Assembly (NCBI RefSeq): GCF_030996345.1
Contig: NZ_CP118747.1
Span: 1,858,001 to 1,922,000, forward strand
Length of the DNA stretch: 64,000 nt
Source: Acidithiobacillus sp. AMEEHan
GTDB taxonomy: Bacteria > Pseudomonadota > Gammaproteobacteria > Acidithiobacillales > Acidithiobacillaceae
Direction: 5' to 3'
A program made the position numbers and the translations under genes. Positions 57,318-64,000 of this stretch are shown here, one piece after another. Position 1 is the first letter of the stretch; each line of letters opens with the position of its first letter. Below the pieces are notes generated by a model, which was not told the origin of the DNA, made no database searches, and saw nothing but the letters and a program-made list of their open reading frames with translations.

Positions 57318-58553
57318 TCAAAAGCTCGGGTCTTCTTCATCGAGGGCATCCGGCTCTTCCTCCGGGCATTCTGGCCGCTGCAGCAGGAAGGCGTTGAGGT
57401 AACGGCTCTCCGGTACGGCGGGGGGAGCCGGGTGATCGAGATCCTGCCCGGCCTCGGTAAGGATGACACAGGGGCTGCGCACGGCGGCGTGGCTGATTTC
57501 CCGCAGCAGCATATCCCGCGACATATGGAAAGAACAGGAAGCGGTGAAAAGCAACCCGCCAGGGCGTAGCAGACGCAGGGCCAAATCATTGAGGCGGCGA
57601 TACGCTTGGGTGCCTTCTTTGACATCCTTGCGCGATTTGATGAGGGCAGGGGGGTCGAGCACGATCAGGTCAAAACTTTCCCCTTGGTCTCGCAATAGGC
57701 GCAACTTGTCGAGAACGTCGCCTTGCAAGATTCGCACTTGGTCCTGCAAAGCATTGTCCGCGGCATTGCGCTGCAATAGCTCGAGGGCGCTGGCGGATGC
57801 GTCAACGGCAGTCACTTCTGCAGCACCTGCTTGCGCCAGGGGCAGGGCGAAGGCGCCGGTGTAGCTGAACAGATCGAGCACCCGGCGTCCCGTGGCAAAG
57901 CGCTGCAAAAGGCGACGATTAGCGCGGTGATCGTAAAACCAGCCGGTCTTTTGTCCGGTGTACGGGTCAATGGTGAAATGGCAGCCATTTTCCTCGATCT
58001 CAATTGTTGCGGGTACTTCGCCGGCCAGCACTTCGACTCGCTCGGGCAATCCTTCCATCTTACGCGCGACGCCGGTCGCCTTGAACAGGATGCCCCGTTG
58101 TGGAATTTCCGCCTGCAATGCCGCGACGATCAGGGTAAGGTCACGCTCCATACCCTGGCTACCGATTTGCAAAACGAGGGTATCGCCATGGCGGTCGACA
58201 ATCAGGCCGGGCAGGCCGTCGCCCTCGCCGTGGACGAGCCGGTGGTAGGGCGTGTCGAGCAGACGCTCCCGCAAGGCCCGCGCCGCGGCAAAGCGGCGGC
58301 GATAGAAGTCGACGTCGATGGCTTCGCGTAGGTCGCGCGTCAGCAGGCGGGCACAGAGCAATGAATGCGGACTGAGATGGGCCAGCCCGAGGGCATGTCC
58401 CTGGCTATCCTCCACCTGCACCACGCTTCCCGGTTCCAGCTGGGCGAAAGGGGTTTGTGTCGCATCGACCTCGTTGCTGTAGACCCAGACGTGGCCCGCA
58501 CGCAGGCGGCGGTCTTCGTGGCGACGGAGGCGCAGGGGAGGGTAGCTGGACAT
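57318..58553 (-). CDS. Class I SAM-dependent rRNA methyltransferase, RlmI-like
   Basis: 411 residues. An N-terminal PUA domain (LRLRRHEDRRLRAGHVWVYSNEVDA) precedes a Rossmann fold: DLFSYTGAFALPLAQAG, AVDASASALELL, DLIVLDPPALIKSRKD (motif IV) and FTASCSFHMS. RlmI methylates a cytosine C5 in 23S rRNA; the motif set supports RNA m5C methylation. It starts at the island's right edge outside the tRNA and belongs to the core chromosome. Divergent from mtnA. Confidence 0.88.
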   Translation of the reverse strand: MSSYPPLRLRRHEDRRLRAGHVWVYSNEVDATQTPFAQLEPGSVVQVEDSQGHALGLAHLSPHSLLCARLLTRDLREAIDVDFYRRRFAAARALRERLLDTPYHRLVHGEGDGLPGLIVDRHGDTLVLQIGSQGMERDLTLIVAALQAEIPQRGILFKATGVARKMEGLPERVEVLAGEVPATIEIEENGCHFTIDPYTGQKTGWFYDHRANRRLLQRFATGRRVLDLFSYTGAFALPLAQAGAAEVTAVDASASALELLQRNAADNALQDQVRILQGDVLDKLRLLRDQGESFDLIVLDPPALIKSRKDVKEGTQAYRRLNDLALRLLRPGGLLFTASCSFHMSRDMLLREISHAAVRSPCVILTEAGQDLDHPAPPAVPESRYLNAFLLQRPECPEEEPDALDEEDPSF

Positions 58554-58649
58554 GGGAGAATTCCTGACTCGTTGTTGTCGGGGCGAATTTTACAGACTCC
58601 TCGCTGCTTCGTATATTGGCGCCAATCCACCGCCCAAGGAGTGTGCCTC

Positions 58650-59681
58650 ATGCGTGCCGAGATCCGTCCAATTCGTTGGCAGGACAATCAGTTGCTATTG
58701 CTCGACCAGCGGCGTCTGCCGGCCGAAGAGATCTACCTCGAGCTTGCGGACTACCGCTCTGCCGGCCAAGCGATTACCGACATGGTGGTGCGGGGTGCGC
58801 CAGCGATCGGCATCACCGCTGCGTACGCCATGGTCTTGGCGATAGACGGCGCAGCCCAGCAAGCCGATTGGCAGGCGGCGCTGGCACATGCGGCTGAAGA
58901 ATTGCGAGCGGCAAGGCCAACGGCGGTGAACCTCGCCTGGGCCATCGACCGGCAACTGGAGCTGGCCTGTGCGCAATCCAGTGCAGCGGCGGCGCGGGCC
59001 GTGCTGTTGCAAGCTGCCCATGCTCTCCTCGCCCAAGACATTGCCGACAACCAGCGCATGGGGCGTTACGGCGTGGAAGCTCTGCCCGAGCACGGCGGCA
59101 TCCTCACCCACTGCAACACCGGGAGCCTGGCGACTGGTGGCTATGGTACTGCGTTGGGGGTGATTCGTGCCGGTTTTGCTGCTGGACGCGATTGGCAGAT
59201 CTACGCCGATGAAACGCGCCCTTGGTTGCAGGGTGCGCGGCTGACGGCCTGGGAGCTGCAGAAAGAGGGGATTCCTTTCTCGCTGAATGTGGATGCTGCG
59301 GCCGGTCATTTGATGGCGACCGGCAAGATCCAGGCGGTGATCGTCGGTGCCGACCGCATCGCCGCGAATGGTGATGCAGCCAACAAGATTGGCACCTACA
59401 GCCTGGCAGTGTTGGCACACTACCACCAGATCCCCTTCTTCGTCGCCGCGCCCCTGAGTACGGTGGATTTTGCCATGCCAGAGGGTAGCGAGATCGTCAT
59501 CGAGGAGCGCGCGGCCGATGAGGTGCGTCGCTGTGGCGGTCAACAGATGTCGCCAGCCGAAGTTGCGGTGTGTAATCCCGCCTTTGACGTCACCCCGGCG
59601 AGCCTCATTGCCGGCATCATTACCGAGCGCGGTGTGGCGCGAGCGCCCTACACCCAGGCGTTGGCAAGGCTACGGCCCTGA
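58650..59681 (+). CDS. mtnA: Methylthioribose-1-phosphate isomerase
   Basis: 343 residues from ATG 58650 with AAGGAG eight bases upstream. MVVRGAPAIGITAAY near the N-terminus, catalytic Cys in THCNTGSLATGG and Asp in GADRIAANGDAANKIGTY match MtnA. It isomerises 5-methylthioribose-1-phosphate in methionine salvage. Other salvage genes are not in the window. gyrA follows 66 bp later. Confidence 0.96.
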   Translation: MRAEIRPIRWQDNQLLLLDQRRLPAEEIYLELADYRSAGQAITDMVVRGAPAIGITAAYAMVLAIDGAAQQADWQAALAHAAEELRAARPTAVNLAWAIDRQLELACAQSSAAAARAVLLQAAHALLAQDIADNQRMGRYGVEALPEHGGILTHCNTGSLATGGYGTALGVIRAGFAAGRDWQIYADETRPWLQGARLTAWELQKEGIPFSLNVDAAAGHLMATGKIQAVIVGADRIAANGDAANKIGTYSLAVLAHYHQIPFFVAAPLSTVDFAMPEGSEIVIEERAADEVRRCGGQQMSPAEVAVCNPAFDVTPASLIAGIITERGVARAPYTQALARLRP

Positions 59682-59747
59682 GCGAGTGCGCCGCCCAGCG
59701 AATGCTGGCATAATCCCTTGATGTCTCGATCGTTGGATACACAATAA

Positions 59748-62291
59748 ATGGTAGATTTCGCCAAGGAAACCTTCCCCGTCAGTCTCGAACAGGAGATGCG
59801 GCAGTCCTACTTGGACTACGCCATGAGCGTCATCGTCGGGCGCGCCCTGCCGGACGTCCGCGACGGCCTCAAGCCGGTGCATCGGCGTGTGCTTTACGCC
59901 ATGCATGAGATGAACAACGACTGGAACAAGCCCTACAAGAAGTCGGCGCGTGTGGTTGGCGATGTCATCGGGAAATACCATCCGCACGGCGACACGGCGG
60001 TCTACGACACCATCGTGCGTATGGCGCAGGATTTCTCCATGCGCTACCCGCTCATCGACGGGCAAGGTAACTTTGGTTCGGTGGATGGCGACAGCCCTGC
60101 CGCCATGCGCTACACCGAAGTACGCATGGCACGGATCGCCCACGAGATGCTCGCCGATATCGATAAGGAGACCGTCGACTTCGGGCCCAACTACGATGAG
60201 AAGGAAGTCGAGCCGCTGGTCTTGCCGGCGCGCATTCCCAACCTGCTGATCAATGGCTCAGCGGGTATTGCCGTAGGTATGGCGACCAACATCCCGCCAC
60301 ACAACCTGACCGAAGTCATGAACGCCTGTGTGGCCTTGATCGACGATCCAGAGCTGAGCGATGAAAGCTTGTTCGCGCTGGTACCGGCGCCGGATTTTCC
60401 CACTGCCGGAATCATTCTGGGGCGGGAAGGCGCCGTCGAGGCCTACCGTACCGGGCGCGGCCGGGTAGTGATGCGCGCCCGCGCGGAATTCGAAACGGAC
60501 AAGAAATCCGGGCGGCAGAGCATCATTGTCACCGAGCTGCCCTACCAGGTGAACAAGGCGAAGCTCATCGAGCGCATTGCCGAGATGGTCAAGGAGAAGC
60601 GTCTCGATGGGATCTCCGACCTGCGCGACGAATCCGATAAGTCGGGTATGCGCATTGCCATCGAGCTCAAGCGCGATGCCAATGGCGACGTGGTACTGAA
60701 CAATCTGTACCAACACAGCGCCATGCAAAGTGTCTTCAATATCAATACGGTGGCACTTCTCGACGGTGCACCGCGCACCTTGGGGCTGCGCGACCTGTTG
60801 CAGGCCTTCCTACGCCACCGCCGCGAAGTCGTCACCCGGCGCAGCATCTTCGAGCTACGCAAGGCGCGGGATCGGGCCCATATCCTTGAAGGACTCGCGG
60901 TTGCTCTCGCCAATATCGATGCCCTGATCGCCTTGATCCGTGCCGCCGCCAATCCGGCGGAGGCCAAGGCGCAGATGCTGGCGCGGGTCTGGCAACCGGG
61001 CATGGTCGAGGCTTTGTTGCGCGAGCGCGGCGAGCCATCGGCGGGACTGCAGGCGGACGGCTATCACCTCTCCGAGGCGCAGGCCCAGGCTATCCTCGAC
61101 CTGCGCCTGCACCGCTTGACCGGTCTTGAGCAGGACAAGATCCGCGATGAGTATCTCGGCCTGCTCGAACGGATCGGTGAGCTCCTCGCCATCCTCGGCT
61201 CCGAGACGCGGCTGATGGCGGTGGTACGGGAAGAGCTGGTCGCCATCCGCGACCAGTACGGCGATGCACGGCGCAGTGAGATCGTGGCGGATACCGGGAA
61301 CATCAGCAACGAAGACCTGATCGCTGAAGAAGACATGGTCGTCACCTTCACCCACGCTGGCTACATCAAGGCGCAGCCGGTAACGGCCTTCAATGCGCAG
61401 CGGCGTGGTGGGCGCGGTAAGGTCGCGACCACCACCAAGGAAGAGGATTTCGTCGAGCGGATGTTTGTCGCCTCGACGCATGCCTATGTGCTTTTTTTCA
61501 GCAACCTCGGCAAGGTGTTTTGGGAAAAGGTATATCAGCTTCCTCAGGCGGGGCGGGGCGCGCGCGGCAAGCCTATCGTCAACCTTTTGTCCCTCGCCCC
61601 TACCGAGCGGATCACCACGGTGCTGCCGGTACGGGAATTCCTCGAAGGTTACTATGTCTGTATGGTGACGGCGCACGGCGTGGTCAAAAAGACCCCGCTC
61701 ATGGAGTACTCGCGGCCTCGCAACCAAGGCATCAATGCCATCAACCTCGATCCGGGTGATCGTCTGGTAGCCGTGTGTCTCTCCGATGGTCAGCGGGAAT
61801 TCATGCTTTTCACCCGCGACGGTATGGCGGTGCGGTTCCCGGAAGACAAGGTGCGCTCCATGGGTCGTACCGCTCGAGGTGTGCGCGGTATCTCCTTGGC
61901 GGAGGAGGATCGCGTCATCTCTGCGCAACTGGTCGAGGAAAGTCAGGTGATCCTCACCGCCACCGCCAATGGCTATGGCAAGCTCACCCCGGTGGCCGAG
62001 TATCGGCGCACCAATCGTGGTGGAAAAGGGGTCATCGCCATCCAGAGCAATGCCCGCAATGGCAAGGTCGTGGGCGCCCTGGCAGTGCAGGACAGCGATG
62101 AGCTGATGCTGGTTTCCGATGGCGGCACCCTGATCCGCATGGCAGTGCGCGAAATTCGCCGCACCGGTCGCAATGCCCAGGGCGTGCGTCTGATCAATCT
62201 GGGTGAAGGTGAACATCTGGCGGGCCTGGCATTGATCGCCGATAGCGAAGACGACGAGGAGGGGCAGGGAGAACTGCCCGTAGACCTTTGA
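59748..62291 (+). CDS. gyrA: DNA gyrase subunit A
   Basis: 847 residues. The N-terminal winged-helix/cleavage domain has the catalytic Tyr122 (AMRYTEVRM); the QRDR reads [10 protein letters not shown] with T83 and D87, so position 83 is Thr rather than the E. coli Ser. The GyrA box (QRRGGRGK) and six-bladed beta-pinwheel ([13 protein letters not shown] onwards) follow. With GyrB it supercoils DNA. It overlaps serC at its stop, one operon. Confidence 0.97.
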   Translation: MVDFAKETFPVSLEQEMRQSYLDYAMSVIVGRALPDVRDGLKPVHRRVLYAMHEMNNDWNKPYKKSARVVGDVIGKYHPHGDTAVYDTIVRMAQDFSMRYPLIDGQGNFGSVDGDSPAAMRYTEVRMARIAHEMLADIDKETVDFGPNYDEKEVEPLVLPARIPNLLINGSAGIAVGMATNIPPHNLTEVMNACVALIDDPELSDESLFALVPAPDFPTAGIILGREGAVEAYRTGRGRVVMRARAEFETDKKSGRQSIIVTELPYQVNKAKLIERIAEMVKEKRLDGISDLRDESDKSGMRIAIELKRDANGDVVLNNLYQHSAMQSVFNINTVALLDGAPRTLGLRDLLQAFLRHRREVVTRRSIFELRKARDRAHILEGLAVALANIDALIALIRAAANPAEAKAQMLARVWQPGMVEALLRERGEPSAGLQADGYHLSEAQAQAILDLRLHRLTGLEQDKIRDEYLGLLERIGELLAILGSETRLMAVVREELVAIRDQYGDARRSEIVADTGNISNEDLIAEEDMVVTFTHAGYIKAQPVTAFNAQRRGGRGKVATTTKEEDFVERMFVASTHAYVLFFSNLGKVFWEKVYQLPQAGRGARGKPIVNLLSLAPTERITTVLPVREFLEGYYVCMVTAHGVVKKTPLMEYSRPRNQGINAINLDPGDRLVAVCLSDGQREFMLFTRDGMAVRFPEDKVRSMGRTARGVRGISLAEEDRVISAQLVEESQVILTATANGYGKLTPVAEYRRTNRGGKGVIAIQSNARNGKVVGALAVQDSDELMLVSDGGTLIRMAVREIRRTGRNAQGVRLINLGEGEHLAGLALIADSEDDEEGQGELPVDL

Positions 62292-63376
62292 TGCACCAAG
62301 AGATCTACAATTTCAGCGCCGGCCCGGCGGTATTGCCCAAGCCGGTTCTGGCGCAGGTCCAAGAAGAACTTCCGGACTGGCACGGTAGCGGGATGTCGGT
62401 GATGGAGATGAGTCATCGCGGCCCAGAGTATATGGGCATCATTGCCCAGGCTGAGGCCGATCTGCGCGCACTGCTCGCCATTCCTGAAAATTATCGTGTC
62501 CTGTTTTTGCAGGGTGGAGCCAGTCAGCAGTTTGCCATGGTGCCAATGAATCTGCTCGCGGGTGGTCGTGCCGCCTATGTCGAGACCGGCATCTGGTCGC
62601 GCAAGGCGAGCAGCGAGGCCAAGCGCTTCGGCGAGATCGATGTCATCGCCAGCAACGCGGGGGTAGCGGGCCATGCCGTACCGCGGCAGGAGAGCTGGCA
62701 ACTACGTCCAGAGCATCGCTACTGCCACATTGCCGATAACGAGACGGTCGATGGCATAGAATTTGATTTTGTCCCTGAGCTGGGCGAGGTGCCGCTGGTC
62801 AGCGATGCCTCTTCCAATATCCTGTCCAAGCCCCTGGATGTTAGTCGTTTTGCTCTGATTTACGCTGGTGCGCAGAAGAATGTCGGACCGGCGGGTCTGA
62901 CCCTGGTTATCATCCGCGACGATCTCCTTGGACAGGCGGGAGCAGACGTGCCGACCATGCTCAATTACGCCGTGCATGCGGAACACGATTCGATGTACAA
63001 CACCCCGCCCACCTTCGCCATCTACGTTGCGGGTCTGGTGTTTCGCTGGCTCCTGCAGCAGGGTGGCCTGCCGGCCATGGCCGAAATCAATGCCCGCAAG
63101 GCGGCGGCATTGTATGCTGCCATCGATGGTTCTGGTGGTTTCTACCGCAATGACGTCGCAGTCGCCAATCGCTCGCGGATGAATGTTCCCTTCTTTCTTC
63201 ATGACCCGGCCCTCGATGCCGTCTTCTTGCGGGAAGCGGGGGAGAGGGGTCTGCTGCAGCTCAAGGGGCATCGACTACTCGGCGGGATGCGCGCCTCGAT
63301 CTATAACGCCATGCCCGAGGCCGGGGTATGGGCTCTGGTCGACTTCCTCCACGATTTTGCCCGCCGCCATGGCTAA
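62291..63376 (+). CDS. serC: Phosphoserine aminotransferase
   Basis: 361 residues from ATG 62291, which overlaps the gyrA stop. PLP-binding Lys196 lies in YAGAQKNVGPAG; the phosphate and substrate sites QGGASQQFA and SHRGPEY are present. It makes 3-phosphoserine for serine synthesis and can serve pyridoxine synthesis. Its stop overlaps the pheA start by eight bases. Confidence 0.96.
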   Translation: MHQEIYNFSAGPAVLPKPVLAQVQEELPDWHGSGMSVMEMSHRGPEYMGIIAQAEADLRALLAIPENYRVLFLQGGASQQFAMVPMNLLAGGRAAYVETGIWSRKASSEAKRFGEIDVIASNAGVAGHAVPRQESWQLRPEHRYCHIADNETVDGIEFDFVPELGEVPLVSDASSNILSKPLDVSRFALIYAGAQKNVGPAGLTLVIIRDDLLGQAGADVPTMLNYAVHAEHDSMYNTPPTFAIYVAGLVFRWLLQQGGLPAMAEINARKAAALYAAIDGSGGFYRNDVAVANRSRMNVPFFLHDPALDAVFLREAGERGLLQLKGHRLLGGMRASIYNAMPEAGVWALVDFLHDFARRHG

Positions 63377-64000
63377 AACGGGGGAGGCAGAACTCCTGCA
63401 GTTGCGCCGGGAGATCGACCGCATCGATGCCGAGATCCTGCGCTTACTTGGCGAACGTGGGCGCCTGACGCAGGAAGTCGGCGCGTGCAAACAGGCAGCG
63501 GGAAGCACACAGTTTTATCATCCCGACCGTGAGGCCGAAATTCTGCGTCGGGTGGTGGAGCAGAATCCCGGTCCCTACAGCGCCGAGCAAATCGGCACTA
63601 TCTTTCGCGAAATCATCTCCGCGGGCCTGGCTCTGGAGCAGCCGCTGCAGGTGGCCTACCTCGGCCCCGTAGGAACGTTTTCGCAACTTGCCGCCGAAAA
63701 ACAGTTTGGCCATGCGGCGGCTTTCGTGCCGGTCGGTAACATCGCCGAGATCTTTCGCCTGACCGACAGTGGTGCCGCCCAATTCGGGGTGGTACCTGTC
63801 GAGAACAGCACCGAGGGAGCGGTCAATCAGACCCTCGACCTCATGCTCGATTATCCCTTGCAGATCTGCGGTGAGGTGGAATTGCGCATCGTCCACAATC
63901 TTGTCGCTGCCATTCCCCGAGAAGCTATCCGCCGCGTACATGTGCATTACCAGACCCGGGCGCAATGTCGCCAGTGGTTGGCGCAGAACCTCCCGGGTGT
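63369..64000 (+). CDS. pheA: Bifunctional chorismate mutase/prephenate dehydratase (partial)
   Basis: The frame opens at ATG 63369 and runs off the right edge (210 codons). The chorismate mutase domain (LRREIDRIDAEILRLLGERGRL) is followed by the dehydratase start VAYLGPVGTFSQLAAEKQFG and VVPVENSTEGAVNQTLDLM. It makes phenylpyruvate for phenylalanine. The regulatory ACT domain is beyond the window. Cotranscribed with serC. Confidence 0.95.
   Translation, partial: MAKTGEAELLQLRREIDRIDAEILRLLGERGRLTQEVGACKQAAGSTQFYHPDREAEILRRVVEQNPGPYSAEQIGTIFREIISAGLALEQPLQVAYLGPVGTFSQLAAEKQFGHAAAFVPVGNIAEIFRLTDSGAAQFGVVPVENSTEGAVNQTLDLMLDYPLQICGEVELRIVHNLVAAIPREAIRRVHVHYQTRAQCRQWLAQNLPG

Noticed and set aside
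60855-62216. Long minus-strand open frame (453 codons) opposite gyrA
   Set aside because: It is antisense to a well-conserved gyrA and arises from high GC third positions; its translation has no domain pattern.

Overview
The window looks like chromosome of an acidophilic sulfur oxidiser of the Acidithiobacillus type. This is inferred from the gene mix (CioAB-type cytochrome bd oxidase, sulfur-compound transport genes, a HiPIP gene, a merC-merA operon, paired OprD-like porins); no rRNA is present to confirm it.

Layout. (1) 1-13.4 kb, ordinary chromosome: cydAB, a TlpA-like thioredoxin with an orphan histidine kinase, an ArsR regulator, a zwf-gnd operon, purT, two OprD-like porins with a molybdate-type binding protein and a Mop protein. 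The second porin has a one-base frameshift in its signal peptide. (2) 13.8-18.85 kb, island A: bounded by a degenerate and an exact copy of the 3' end of a tRNA-Thr gene, it holds a sulfur-handling cluster (DsrE-like, YeeE/YedE, small membrane protein, FadL-type porin, TauE/SafE). (3) 18.80-57.24 kb, island B: bounded by a perfect 51-bp repeat, the right copy lying in the intact tRNA-Thr(CGT). It starts with a P4-type integrase and ends with an AlpA-like regulator. Cargo, left to right: an inovirus Gp2-like HUH replication protein, decayed IS110 and toxin-antitoxin loci, an ApeA-like HEPN defence gene, a type I restriction-modification locus with a VapBC pair between hsdS and hsdM, RNase HI, a HiPIP/ferritin-like/cytochrome b/DoxX/esterase cluster, a frameshifted dinB, an IS91-type element, a 1207-residue protein of unknown family with a possible nuclease-like C-terminus, an ISL3 fragment, a mer operon between 18-bp direct repeats, and a phage-type module (DUF932, YqaJ, recombination directionality factor, DUF3987). 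(4) 57.3-64 kb, chromosome: an RlmI-like methyltransferase, mtnA, gyrA, serC and pheA.

How it fits together. Island B carries integration genes at its ends, replication/recombination genes near them, and defence, metal resistance and electron-transfer cargo inside. No conjugation genes are visible, so it is better described as a mobilisable or satellite-like island than as a self-transmissible element. Four genes (second porin, hsdR, HiPIP, dinB) each differ from an intact frame by a single base. Before reading biology into these, sequencing error has to be excluded.
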